Below are positions 10,631 through 18,577 of a stretch of 64,000 bases of DNA, piece by piece. The notes under the pieces were generated by a model. That model did not search any database, was not told where the DNA came from, and was given only the letters and a program-made list of their open reading frames with translations. A program made the translations under genes and the position numbers. Location of the stretch: positions 2,418,001 to 2,482,000 of the forward strand of contig NZ_CP094242.1 of NCBI RefSeq assembly GCF_022749515.1, in the 5' to 3' direction. This DNA is from Morococcus cerebrosus. GTDB taxonomy: Bacteria; Pseudomonadota; Gammaproteobacteria; Burkholderiales; Neisseriaceae. Within the stretch, counting starts at the first letter, position 1, and every line of letters begins with the position of its first letter.

Positions 10631-10673
10631 GGGGTCGTCTGAAATTCAAAACCGGATTTTCAGACGACCTTTT
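10631..10673 (-). terminator. Inverted DUS terminator after ABC exporter
   Basis: GGTCGTCTGAAATTC...GGATTTTCAGACGACC hairpin 18 bp past the minus-strand stop. Confidence 0.75.
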
Positions 10674-10690
10674 GTCTTACTGCAAGACAC

Positions 10691-12547
10691 TCAATTATGT
10701 TCCCAATCAACGTGTTCGCTCAAGAAACCGCCGCTCTGGTGTGCCCAAAGTTTGGCGTACAGACCTTGTTTCTCGAGCAACTCGGTGTGGCTGCCTTCTT
10801 CGATGATGCGGCCTTTGTCCAAGACGATGAGCCTGTCCATCGCGGCGATGGTGGAGAGGCGGTGGGCGATGGCGATGACGGTTTTGCCGTCCATCATTTT
10901 GTCGAGACTTTCTTGGATGGCGGCTTCGACTTCGGAGTCGAGCGCGCTGGTGGCTTCGTCGAGCAGCAGAATCGGCGCGTCTTTGAGCATGACGCGGGCG
11001 ATGGCGATGCGTTGGCGCTGGCCGCCGGAGAGTTTCACGCCGCGTTCGCCGACGTGGGCGTCATAGCCGCGCCGCCCTTTGGCGTCGGAAAGGTTGGGGA
11101 TGAAGTCGGCGGCTTCGGCGCGTTCGGCGGCGGAAATCATTTCGGCGTCGGTGGCGTCGGGGCGGCCGTAAACGATGTTGTCGCGCACGGAACGGTGCAG
11201 CAGCGAGGTGTCTTGCGTGACCAAACCGATTTGGGCGCGCAGGCTTTCTTGGGTCACGCTGTCCACGTTTTGCCCGTCAATCGAAATCGTGCCGCTTTGC
11301 GGTTCGTAGAAGCGCAAAAGCAGGTTGACGATGGTGGATTTGCCCGCGCCACTGCGTCCGATCAGCCCGACTTTTTCACCCGGGCGGATGGTGAGGTTGA
11401 AGCCGTTGAGCAGCGGCTTGCCGGCTTCGTAGGAGAAATCGACGTGTTCGAACTTGATTTCGCCTTGCGACACTTTCAGCGGCAGGGCGTTCGGCTTGTC
11501 GAGGATGGTTTGCGGTTTGGACAGGGTTACCATGCCGTCGTTGACGGTGCCGATGTTTTCAAACAATCGGGCGGATTCCCACATGATGTATTGCGACAGG
11601 CCGTTGACGCGCAACGCCATAGCGGTGGCGGTCGCCACTGCGCCGACGCCGACCTGTCCGTGATACCAAAGCCAGATGCCCAGCGCGGTCGTGCCGGCGG
11701 TCAGCGAGCTGTTGACGATGAAGCTGCAAGTGTGCAGGAGCGTCGCTAAACGCATTTGGGCGTGTACCGTAACCATAAATTCTTCCATCGACTGCTTGGC
11801 GTAGGCCGCCTCGCGCGCGCCGTGGGAGAAGAGTTTGACGGTGGTGATGTTGGAATAGGCGTCAGTAATGCGGCCGGTCATCAGCGAACGCGCATCCGCC
11901 TGACGCGAAGCGGTTTTGCCGAGCTTGGGAATCAGAAAGCGCATAATCAGGGCGAAGCCAATCATCCAGCCGATAAAGGGCAGCAGCAGCCAGCCGTCGA
12001 GCGCGACCAAAATCACGCCGGAGGTGATGAAATACACCAGCACATAAACGACCATGTCGGCAACCGTCATCACCACGTCGCGCAACGCCAGCGCGGTCTG
12101 CATGACTTTGGCGGACACGCGGCCGGCAAATTCGTCCTGATAGAAACCGAGGCTCTGCCCCAGCATCAGGCGGTGGAAATTCCAGCGCAGGCGCATGGGG
12201 AACACGCCTTGCAGGGTTTGCAGGCGCACGTTGGACGCGAGGAAGGTCCAGAGGGCGAAAAACACCATCATCGCCGCCATCGCCGTCAATGCCCAGCCTT
12301 TTTCGGCAAACAGGGTGGCGGGCGTGTATTTGCTGAGCCAGTCCACGACTTTGCCCATAAATTGAAACAGCAGGGCTTCCATAATGCCGATGCCGGCGGT
12401 AAACACCGCCAAGACGGCAATCCATTTGCGCAGGCCTTCGATGTTGCTCCAGATAAACCGCCACAGCCCTTTTTCAGGCGTTTTCGGGGCGGCTTCGGGG
12501 TAAGGGTCGATTCGGGATTCGAACCATGAGAATATTTTTTGAATCAT
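10691..12547 (-). CDS. ABC exporter, fused permease and ATPase
   Basis: A 618-residue half-transporter of the multidrug/lipid exporter type that should act as a dimer in the inner membrane. The N-terminal half has about six membrane segments; the C-terminal half is an ATPase with Walker A GRSGAGKST, signature LSGGQRQR, Walker B ILLLDEAT and the H-loop IAHRLST. Substrate cannot be told from sequence. Single gene, read away from the lipoprotein and GNAT genes' DUS hairpins. Confidence 0.9.
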   Translation of the reverse strand: MIQKIFSWFESRIDPYPEAAPKTPEKGLWRFIWSNIEGLRKWIAVLAVFTAGIGIMEALLFQFMGKVVDWLSKYTPATLFAEKGWALTAMAAMMVFFALWTFLASNVRLQTLQGVFPMRLRWNFHRLMLGQSLGFYQDEFAGRVSAKVMQTALALRDVVMTVADMVVYVLVYFITSGVILVALDGWLLLPFIGWMIGFALIMRFLIPKLGKTASRQADARSLMTGRITDAYSNITTVKLFSHGAREAAYAKQSMEEFMVTVHAQMRLATLLHTCSFIVNSSLTAGTTALGIWLWYHGQVGVGAVATATAMALRVNGLSQYIMWESARLFENIGTVNDGMVTLSKPQTILDKPNALPLKVSQGEIKFEHVDFSYEAGKPLLNGFNLTIRPGEKVGLIGRSGAGKSTIVNLLLRFYEPQSGTISIDGQNVDSVTQESLRAQIGLVTQDTSLLHRSVRDNIVYGRPDATDAEMISAAERAEAADFIPNLSDAKGRRGYDAHVGERGVKLSGGQRQRIAIARVMLKDAPILLLDEATSALDSEVEAAIQESLDKMMDGKTVIAIAHRLSTIAAMDRLIVLDKGRIIEEGSHTELLEKQGLYAKLWAHQSGGFLSEHVDWEHN

Positions 12548-12580
12548 TGTATTGGGTTTAATTGAGAGAGAATGGATTTC

Positions 12581-12617
12581 AGACGACCTCTACGGTGGGG
12601 ACAGGTCGTCTGAAAAC
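12581..12617. repeat. Inverted DUS pair
   Basis: TTTCAGACGACCT and AGGTCGTCTGAAA, arranged tail to tail with an 11-base loop, in the 280-bp gap between the exporter gene and the small lipoprotein gene. Confidence 0.6.
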
Positions 12618-12754
12618 AAGTATCGGGAGTTAAAGGCATTATTTTACGGGAAAAAACGGCGGGAAGACACCGCAAAGGAGAAGTGAGGACGATAATTCGG
12701 CAGATGTTTTGCCGAGAGCGGGTTTGCCAATCTGATTTGGGTTTTGCCGAAACA

Positions 12755-12798
12755 AAGGTCGTCTGAAAATCCGAATGATGTTTTCAGACGACCTTTGA
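12755..12798 (-). terminator. Inverted DUS terminator after small lipoprotein gene
   Basis: AAAGGTCGTCTGAAAAT paired with TTTTCAGACGACCTTT. Confidence 0.75.
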
Positions 12799-12825
12799 GT
12801 TATCGCGGGTTCACTATTATGGCTG

Positions 12826-12954
12826 TTATCGGGTATGGCTGCTTTCGATGCCGGTTTTGATTTCGCCGTAGACTTGCGAGCTGCCGCCCGTTCCCGTTGC
12901 AGAAGTACAGGCGGCAAGGAAGAAGAGGGCGGTGAGGCTGAGGACGGTTTTCAT
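12826..12954 (-). CDS. Very small lipoprotein (42 residues)
   Basis: ATG at 12954 with AAGGAA upstream opens a 42-codon frame: a signal peptide starting MKTVLSLTALFFLAAC with lipobox LAAC, then a short mature peptide of about 27 residues rich in Gly, Ser and Thr (TSATGTGGSSQVYGEIKTG). After processing it would be a lipid-anchored mini-protein, similar in scale to entericidins, though no sequence family is recognised. It has its own terminator and is divided from the GNAT gene by a DUS hairpin. Function unknown. Confidence 0.75.
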   Translation of the reverse strand: MKTVLSLTALFFLAACTSATGTGGSSQVYGEIKTGIESSHTR

Positions 12955-12979
12955 GGGGTTCCTTTCTCGGAAGGGAAAG

Positions 12980-13021
12980 AGGTCGTCTGAAACCATATTG
13001 GGTTTTCAGACGACCTTTTGG
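12980..13021 (-). terminator. Inverted DUS terminator after GNAT gene
   Basis: AGGTCGTCTGAAACC...GGTTTTCAGACGACCTTTT; it ends 2 bp from the stop of the GNAT gene. Confidence 0.75.
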
Positions 13022-13022
13022 G

Positions 13023-13859
13023 TTATTTAGGATCGCAGCGGAAATGGTAGGCGCAGATTTCGAAGCCGTTTTTGAAATACAGGCGGTGTGCATCGACGCG
13101 GTCGTGATTAACATGGACGTTGAGGTGGATTTTGGTCACGCCTGTTTCCGCGCCGATTTTACGGACTTCTGCCAACAGGCGGGAGGCGTAGCCTTTGCGG
13201 CGGCTTTGCGGCAGGGTAACGATGTCGTCGATGTGGATATGGCGGCCGCTGGCGAGGTTGCAGGATTCGCGGAAGCCGCAGACAGCGACGGCGTTGTGTT
13301 TGCCTTCTTCGAAAATACCCAAGAGGCGGTAGCCGGCGGGGCGTTGGACGGTGTTGATTTGTTCGGTGAATTTGCTGATGTCGGTCAATGAAGAACGCAG
13401 GACGCTGAGGGCGGCGAAGGCGGTGGATGTGTCTTCGGGCGGTATTTCGCGCAAAACGTAGTCGGCAGCGGCGGCTTGGACCGGCGCTTTTTCGGCGGCG
13501 TGTTTTTCTTCGATGGCTTGCGCCAGCGGGACGCGTTCGGCAGGTTCGCCTTGTGCTTTGGCTTCCTGTTCTTTCAAAAGCTCTTTGCAGTCGATGATGC
13601 GCAGGTCGTTGTCGGCGGCAAAGTCCATCAGGAAACGGAACATCTGCGGATTGTCTTCTTCGAGTTTCTTATCGACGGCGACGCAGCGGACGTTGTCCAC
13701 CAACATGGGGCGCACCCAGTTGGAGTAGGACAGCCGGTTGTCTTTGGTGAATGAGGACAATATGCCGCACAGGCGTTCTGCCCAGTCGCTGGGACGGAAA
13801 ATCTTGCCTTTGTTGGTTGTGCCGTGAATCACGACTTCGTAAGGGTTGCAGACTAACAT
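13023..13859 (-). CDS. GNAT acetyltransferase with DUF3579-like N-terminus
   Basis: A 278-residue cytoplasmic protein. I start it at 13859 (MLVCNPYEVV), which has AGGAAA 6 bases upstream; an earlier ATG at 13898 has no ribosome site. The first 95 or so residues (KGKIFRPSDWAERLCGILS) look like DUF3579. A linker rich in Ala and Glu follows, then a GNAT domain with the acetyl-CoA loop LPQSRRKGYASRLLAEV and the C-terminal segment DAHRLYFKNGFE. The acetyl acceptor is unknown. Monocistronic. Confidence 0.8.
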   Translation of the reverse strand: MLVCNPYEVVIHGTTNKGKIFRPSDWAERLCGILSSFTKDNRLSYSNWVRPMLVDNVRCVAVDKKLEEDNPQMFRFLMDFAADNDLRIIDCKELLKEQEAKAQGEPAERVPLAQAIEEKHAAEKAPVQAAAADYVLREIPPEDTSTAFAALSVLRSSLTDISKFTEQINTVQRPAGYRLLGIFEEGKHNAVAVCGFRESCNLASGRHIHIDDIVTLPQSRRKGYASRLLAEVRKIGAETGVTKIHLNVHVNHDRVDAHRLYFKNGFEICAYHFRCDPK

Positions 13860-14396
13860 GGCGGTTTCCTGTGTAGAGTTTGAAATTCGGGCGGACACAT
13901 GAAAACAGGATATTCAAATTGCCGCTGTTCCTTTTGCGGAAAGAACGGCGCGGGTCATTCCTGTTTGAATGTACGGTCAGATAGTGGGCGAGATAAATGC
14001 TTTGTGTCCGTTTTTGATTAATTTCACTATAAGAATGTTCATGATTATACCGCACAGTCCGGGCTTCGTGGCAGTCGGGCGGATGTATGCCGCCTTTGAG
14101 GTCGTCTGAAACTGAAAGAAGCCGGTTTTGCTGAAATAAATAAAGCAGAGCTTGTCCGAACCTTTTTCAGACGACCTGTTTGCCGCAGCGTTGTTTTCTC
14201 CGTTTCGCCAACCTGTTTACAGTGATACCGCTTATTTATCGGCTCTTATTCCTGCCCCGCGCAGGCGTGGGCGGGAGGGGCGGTTGAGGGCCGGTGTCGT
14301 TTAAAAGCAAAGTGAATCAGTTAAAAATAAAAAGGACGCATCATGCGCCCTTTTTGTCTTTGGTCCGTCGTCTGAAACCCGACGACGAAGAAACCG
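13860..14396. other. Intergenic region
   Basis: About 535 bp. It holds a widely spaced inverted DUS pair (14099-14110 and 14167-14178) and an AT-rich promoter-like stretch ahead of the GNAT gene. Near 14333-14358 a GGGCGCATGATGCGTCC-type hairpin with a T run probably terminates rmuC. No gene is supported. Confidence 0.45.
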
Positions 14397-15896
14397 TCAA
14401 TCTTCTTCCCCTTCCGGCAAACCCTTATCCTGCAAAGCAGATTCTTGGGCGTTTTCCACCAAATCGCGTTGCAGGCGTTTGGTGGTTTTGACGCCCAGCG
14501 CGCGCAGTTTTTCGGCGCGGCTGACGAGGTTGCCGCGTCCTTGCGAGAGCTGTTTGTAGGCTTGTTGGAACTGGCTTTGCGCTTGGTCGATGTTCTTGCC
14601 GACGGCCTCGAGCGTTTGGATGAAGCCGGTGAATTTGTCGTAAAGCCTGCCGCCTTCTGCCGCAATGGCGAGGGCGTTTTGGTTTTGCTGTTCGTTGCGC
14701 CAGATGTGGGCGACGGTGCGCAGGGTGGCGAGCAGTGTACTCGGGCCGACCGGCATGATGCGTTTGTCGAAACATTCTTGGAACAGGGCGGCATCGTGTT
14801 GCAGGGCGAGCAGGTAGGCGGGTTCGACGGGGATGAACATAAACACGAAGTCCAGCGTGCGTACGCCTTCGAGGTCGGTATAGTCTTTTTGCGACAGGCT
14901 GCGGATGTGGGCGCGGATGCTGGCGACGTGGGCGGCGAGTTCGCGCTCGGCGGTTTCAGCGTCGGCGGCTTGGGTGTAGCGGACGTAGGCGGTCAGCGAG
15001 ACTTTGGAGTCGATGACGATTTGCTTGCCTTCGGGCAGGTTGACGAGGATGTCGGGCTGGAGGCGGCGCGCGCCGTCTTCTTCTTGGCGGACGGCAGCGG
15101 CTTGGACGGTGTATTCGCGTCCTTTTTGCAGGCCGGAATGTTCCAAAACGCTTTCTAAAATCATCTCGCCCCAGTTGCCTTGGGTTTTGTTTTGCGTGCC
15201 GGTGAGCGCGTCGGTGAGGGCTTTGGCGTCGCTGTGCAGTTGGGTGTTGAGGGTTTGCAGGCGTTTGAGTTCGTTTTCGAGGGTCAGCCGTTCGCGCGCT
15301 TCTTTTTCATAGGTTTGCTGAACCAGCTCGCTGAAGCCGTGGATGCGTTCGTTGAGCGGGGTCAGCAGTTGGCTGAGGTGGTCGCGGTTTTGCTCGGTGA
15401 AACGGCGGCTTTTCTCTTCCAAAATGGTGTTGGCAAGGTTTTGGAACTGGTCGCCCAAGCTTTGGCGGGCTTCGGCAAGGAGCTTGAGCTTTTCGTCGGC
15501 GGCAAGGCGTTCCTGTTCGAGCTGGATGTGGAGGCGTTCGTTGCGGACGTGCAGGTTGTGCGCGTTTTCCTGAAGCTCGGCGTAATCTTGTTTCAGACGA
15601 CCTGCTTCCTGTTCGCGCTCTTGAAGATAGCCGATTTGGCGTTCGGCGGCGGCAAAGCGGTTGCCCAATTCCTGCAACTCGCCCTGCAAATCTTGGACAT
15701 GATAGCGCGCGTCGGCAAGCTCGGATGCGGTTTGCGCCTGATTTTGTTCGGCAAATTCAAGATGTTGGCGGCACTCGGTAAGCGATTGCATCAGGGCAAA
15801 CTGCTGCGTCTGCGCCTTGTTGCGGGCGAGCAGCCAAGTGATGAGCGCGCCGGACAAAAAGGAAAGCGCGGCGGTCAGGAGGAGCGGGGCATTCAT
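14397..15896 (-). CDS. rmuC: DNA recombination protein RmuC
   Basis: A 499-residue protein of the RmuC family, a predicted nuclease-fold factor that limits inversions at short inverted repeats. It begins with one membrane segment (LLLTAALSFLSGALITWLLA), followed by a long coiled coil (about residues 25-200) and then the conserved domain with NWGEMILESVLEHSGL, QPDILVNLPEGKQIVIDSKVSL and FVFMFIPVEPAY. That domain holds the conserved D-x-K of the nuclease fold (DSK). Length is normal. Its family role is worth noting in a genome this full of inverted repeats, but no specific link is shown. Confidence 0.93.
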   Translation of the reverse strand: MNAPLLLTAALSFLSGALITWLLARNKAQTQQFALMQSLTECRQHLEFAEQNQAQTASELADARYHVQDLQGELQELGNRFAAAERQIGYLQEREQEAGRLKQDYAELQENAHNLHVRNERLHIQLEQERLAADEKLKLLAEARQSLGDQFQNLANTILEEKSRRFTEQNRDHLSQLLTPLNERIHGFSELVQQTYEKEARERLTLENELKRLQTLNTQLHSDAKALTDALTGTQNKTQGNWGEMILESVLEHSGLQKGREYTVQAAAVRQEEDGARRLQPDILVNLPEGKQIVIDSKVSLTAYVRYTQAADAETAERELAAHVASIRAHIRSLSQKDYTDLEGVRTLDFVFMFIPVEPAYLLALQHDAALFQECFDKRIMPVGPSTLLATLRTVAHIWRNEQQNQNALAIAAEGGRLYDKFTGFIQTLEAVGKNIDQAQSQFQQAYKQLSQGRGNLVSRAEKLRALGVKTTKRLQRDLVENAQESALQDKGLPEGEED

Positions 15897-15970
15897 AGGT
15901 CGTCTGAAAACGGAAAAAGCAAAAACGGCAATATAGCATGTTTGCAGGGCAAGCTTGCTGCGCGCTTGAG

Positions 15971-16127
15971 TATAGTGGATTAACTTTAAACCAGTACGGC
16001 GTTGCCTCGCTTTAGCTCAAAGAGAACGATTCTCTAAGGTGCTGAAGCACCAAGTGAATCGGTTCCGTACTATCTGTACTGTCTGCGGCTTCGTCGCCTT
16101 GTCCTGATTTAAATTTAATCCACTATA
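15971..16127. repeat. Correia element (full form), copy 2
   Basis: 157 bp from TATAGTGGATTAACTTTAAA to TTAATCCACTATA, including the central block (AGAGAACGATTCTCTAAGGT) missing from the short forms. Located upstream of rmuC. Confidence 0.93.
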
Positions 16128-16528
16128 GGATGAGGCGGAATGACTGATAAACCGATGCCGAACAGCGGTTCGCAGAACGCAGGGTGCAGCAGTGGTAGCG
16201 AATCAATTTGATGGGCGCGTAAACGGCAGCGCCGGACTAGAGATTTGATGAGCAATTTCACAAGAAAACAGCGGATTCAGGTTTGTCGGGCAGGGATTTT
16301 GGTTTCAGACGACCTGTTTTTGCCAAAAATAGATGGGTTATTTAAAAAATGGCAATGGCAATTATAGCCTTAGACTAAAAATCCAAAATCCAAGCGGAAA
16401 AGTGTTGTTTTTTATCTGATTGAAAAATAAAAGGAAAATTTAAAAATTTTCTAAAATGATGTAATTTGGCAACAAAAAATCCGAGAGTATCTATTCTAAA
16501 ATAAACGATTTGTAATCAGCTTGTAACT
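16128..16528. other. Gene-poor AT-rich stretch
   Basis: No credible gene. A single DUS lies at about 16303-16315. Base composition turns strongly AT-rich from about 16320 to 16670, unlike the flanking genes. Confidence 0.45.
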
Positions 16529-16566
16529 AAGACATCGGTGTCATTCTTCAAGACATCGGTGTCATT
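16529..16566. promoter_or_regulatory. Tandem palindromic operator candidate
   Basis: The 17-mer AAGACATCGGTGTCATT occurs twice with a 21-bp period (16529-16545, 16550-16566). Each copy contains the palindrome-like GACATCGGTGTC. Two turns of helix between copies would put bound dimers on the same face. It lies about 190 bp before the first mini-peptide gene. The protein that binds it is unknown. Confidence 0.55.
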
Positions 16567-16641
16567 TTCAAAACTAAAAATAATTTATCAAAATAATTAC
16601 ATTATAGCATTAATACCGCTATTTTATTTACAAAAAAACTG

Positions 16642-16647
16642 TATAAT
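16642..16647 (+). promoter_or_regulatory. Candidate -10 box TATAAT
   Basis: Perfect TATAAT preceded directly by TG, between the tandem palindrome and the mini-ORF at 16668. No good -35 at 16-18 bp spacing, which would suit an activator-dependent promoter. Confidence 0.4.
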
Positions 16648-16667
16648 TTATCAATTAAGGCGGTATC

Positions 16668-16724
16668 ATGACACCTGTCGATATGGCAGACACGCCGACG
16701 ACGAATACAGATGTTGCTAAATAA
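16668..16724 (+). CDS. Possible 18-codon leader ORF
   Basis: ATG preceded by AAGGCGG at close spacing reads MTPVDMADTPTTNTDVAK then TAA. The peptide is hydrophilic and unlike the exported peptides downstream. It could be a translated leader or chance; the well-placed ribosome site is the only support. Confidence 0.3.
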   Translation: MTPVDMADTPTTNTDVAK

Positions 16725-16756
16725 CATTTGATTAATATGTAAAAGGATTACCCGAA

Positions 16757-16864
16757 ATGAAAAATTTATTGACCTTGGCCGCAGCCTCTTTAATCGGTAT
16801 GGCCGGTGTTACCGCTTCAGCCTCTATGGTTGTCCGCAATATCGAAACCGCTGCAAAAAAATAA
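16757..16864 (+). CDS. Exported mini-peptide 1 (35 residues)
   Basis: ATG with AAAAGGATTACCCGAA upstream. The product has a signal-peptide-like N-terminus (MKNLLTLAAASLIGMAG, then VTASA), with cleavage likely after TASA. The remainder is a short cationic tail SMVVRNIETAAKK. It is the first of three tandem paralogues that share the core LAAASLIGM and a tail of the form N-hydrophobic-x-x-A-x-K. Conservation between paralogues and good ribosome sites argue for real genes. Function unknown: signal peptide, small secreted peptide or membrane-active peptide are all possible. Confidence 0.72.
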   Translation: MKNLLTLAAASLIGMAGVTASASMVVRNIETAAKK

Positions 16865-17035
16865 TTTGAAAACAAACGAAATATTTTAAACGCTTCCCAA
16901 ACCCCCACAAACAACCTTCCCGTCCGCGGCGGAGCGGCTTTCGGCTTTCAACCGATTCCGGCATCAGATGCCCATACAAGCGCGAACCGCAGACCGCCAA
17001 ATTCGGCGGCGGGAACAAAAGAAAGATAGATGACC
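16865..17035. other. Spacer between mini-peptides 1 and 2
   Basis: 171 bp without a start-bearing gene. Ends with AAAGAAAGATAG, which offers a ribosome site for the next ORF. Confidence 0.4.
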
Positions 17036-17140
17036 ATGAAAAACTTAATTAAATTGGCAGCCGCCTCCCTGATTGGCATGTCCGGTCTGACCGCCAGCGC
17101 GACGACCGCCGCCAAAAACATCGCCGAAGCCGGCAAATAA
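17036..17140 (+). CDS. Exported mini-peptide 2 (34 residues)
   Basis: Paralogue of the peptide at 16757: MKNLIKLAAASLIGMSG, then LTASA, with predicted cleavage before a short tail TTAAKNIAEAGK. The start is preceded by AAAGAAAGATAGATGACC, a moderate ribosome site. A Correia element begins 16 bp after its stop and may form the 3' end of its transcript. It differs from peptide 1 mainly in the tail, as expected for a processed peptide family. Confidence 0.72.
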   Translation: MKNLIKLAAASLIGMSGLTASATTAAKNIAEAGK

Positions 17141-17156
17141 TCAGCCGACCCGACGA

Positions 17157-17312
17157 TATATTGGATTAACAAAAATCAGGACAAGGCGACGAAGCCGCAG
17201 ACAGTACAGATGGTACGGAACCGATTCACTTGGTGCTTCAGCACCTTAGAGAATCGTTCTCTTTGAGCTAAGGCGAGGCAACGCCGTACCGGTTTAAAGT
17301 TAATCCACTATA
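17157..17312. repeat. Correia element (full form), copy 3
   Basis: 156 bp, left end TATATTGGATTAAC (one change from consensus), right end GTTAATCCACTATA, with the central block. Orientation is opposite to copy 2. It separates mini-peptides 2 and 3, and its right end plus the next bases make TATAAT at 17309-17314. Confidence 0.93.
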
Positions 17313-17314
17313 AT
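17309..17314 (+). promoter_or_regulatory. Correia-borne -10 box for mini-peptide 3
   Basis: The element's terminal TATA followed by AT gives TATAAT, 33 bp before the ATG at 17348. Promoters formed at the ends of Correia elements are known in Neisseria. The -35 region here is weak. Confidence 0.45.
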
Positions 17315-17347
17315 ATCCGCAACACAAACACAAGAAAGAGACTCAAA

Positions 17348-17455
17348 ATGAAAGAATTGATCAAACTCGCCGCTGCATCGCTGATCGGTATGTCCGGTCT
17401 GACCGCCGGCGCTACCCACATCGCCGACAATATGCGTACCGCGATTAAAAAATAA
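17348..17455 (+). CDS. Exported mini-peptide 3 (35 residues)
   Basis: Third paralogue: MKELIKLAAASLIGMSGLTA, then GA, followed by the tail THIADNMRTAIKK. It has a good ribosome site (AAGAAAGAG) upstream and an inverted DUS terminator downstream. The hydrophobic core is almost identical to peptide 2 while the tail has diverged, keeping Asn, Ala and terminal Lys residues. The charge profile suits a signal peptide releasing a 13-15 residue cationic peptide, but an uncleaved membrane peptide cannot be excluded. Confidence 0.72.
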   Translation: MKELIKLAAASLIGMSGLTAGATHIADNMRTAIKK

Positions 17456-17496
17456 GCTCTGGCTGTTTTAACTCCCCAAGCTGTCGGAAGTCAAAG

Positions 17497-17533
17497 CAAA
17501 GGTCGTCTGAAACTTTTCAGACGACCTTTTTTG
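17497..17533. terminator. Inverted DUS terminator (bidirectional)
   Basis: CAAAGGTCGTCTGAAAC and TTTCAGACGACCTTTTTT. It can end transcription of mini-peptide 3 (plus) and of the ABC ATPase gene (minus). Confidence 0.75.
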
Positions 17534-17572
17534 ATTTGCCCGACAGTTCAAACGACGGCGGGACACAAAACA

Positions 17573-18511
17573 TCATCGCGACGGTTCAAACCAGACGATT
17601 TGTCCTTTATCGATATGTATCGGCACGGTATCGCCGGCGGGTAGCTGTCCGGCGGGCAGAAGGGTAGTCAGTTCGCCGTATTCGGGGTGGGCGAAAGTCA
17701 GGCGCAGGCTGTCGGGTAAGGGGGTGAGGGACAGGATGCGGCAGGGTGTGCCTTGCGGGTCGGGACGGATGGCGTGTGTCGGGATGTGGCGCGCATCGTC
17801 GGTGTTGGGCAGCCCGAGCAGGCGGGCGGCTTGGGCGTTGGCGGGGCGGCGGAAGAGTTCGGCGGGCGTGCCGTATTGGAGGATGCGCCCTTCGTGCATG
17901 AGGGCGATATGGTCTGCCAGCGCGGCGGCTTCTTCGGGGGAATGGGTTACGAGGACGGCGGGGATGTTTTGACGGCGGATGCTCTCGTCGGTCAGGCGGT
18001 AGAGGTTGTGGCGCAGGTGGGTGTCGAGGCTGGAGAAGGCTTCGTCCAAGAGGAGCAGGGACGGTTTGATAATCAGGGCGCGGGCGAGGGCGAGGCGTTG
18101 CTGTTCGCCTCCGGAGAGGCTGCCGGGTTTGCGGCGGGCTTCGTTTTCCAAACCGATGTCGCGCAGTGCCTGCATGGTTTGTGCTTCGATTTCGGCTTTG
18201 GGCAGGTGGCGCATTTTGAGTCCGAAGCCGACGTTTTCTTGGGCGGTCAGGTGCGGGAACAGGGCGTAGTCTTGGAACATCAGCGAGACGTTGCGCTTTT
18301 CGGGCGGGACGGCGGTGATGTTTTGCCCGTCCAGCCAGACTTCGCCGCTGTCGGGTTTGACGATGCCGGCGATGATTTTGAGCAGGGTGGATTTGCCGCA
18401 GCCGGAGCGTCCGAGGACGGCGAGGGTTTCGCCTGCGGACACGGTCAGGCTGATGCGGTTGGCGACGGTTTTGCTGTCGAAGCGTTTGCAGATGTCGGTA
18501 AGTCGGAGCAT
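17573..18511 (-). CDS. ABC importer ATPase with C-terminal regulatory domain
   Basis: A 312-residue ATPase of the Fe3+/thiamine/polyamine importer class. Walker A GRSGCGKST (residues 34-42), Q-loop MFQDYALFPH, signature LSGGEQQR (132-139), Walker B LLLLDE (152-157) and H-loop VLVTHSPEEA are intact. About 80 further residues resemble a TOBE-like domain. It follows a thiamine-type Nudix gene on the same strand by 66 bp, and a thiamine-binding protein gene occurs at 53457. Thiamine import (ThiQ-like) is a reasonable guess; no permease is in the window. Confidence 0.85.
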   Translation of the reverse strand: MLRLTDICKRFDSKTVANRISLTVSAGETLAVLGRSGCGKSTLLKIIAGIVKPDSGEVWLDGQNITAVPPEKRNVSLMFQDYALFPHLTAQENVGFGLKMRHLPKAEIEAQTMQALRDIGLENEARRKPGSLSGGEQQRLALARALIIKPSLLLLDEAFSSLDTHLRHNLYRLTDESIRRQNIPAVLVTHSPEEAAALADHIALMHEGRILQYGTPAELFRRPANAQAARLLGLPNTDDARHIPTHAIRPDPQGTPCRILSLTPLPDSLRLTFAHPEYGELTTLLPAGQLPAGDTVPIHIDKGQIVWFEPSR

Positions 18512-18577
18512 GGGTTTCAGACGACCTTTTGGGGAATCGTGAAAGGGAAACGGCGGGGTTTTGTTTATTGGTTTCGT

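Noticed and set aside
16887..17031. Open frame without start codon between mini-peptides 1 and 2
   Set aside because: No ATG or alternative start with a ribosome site; composition alone does not support a gene.
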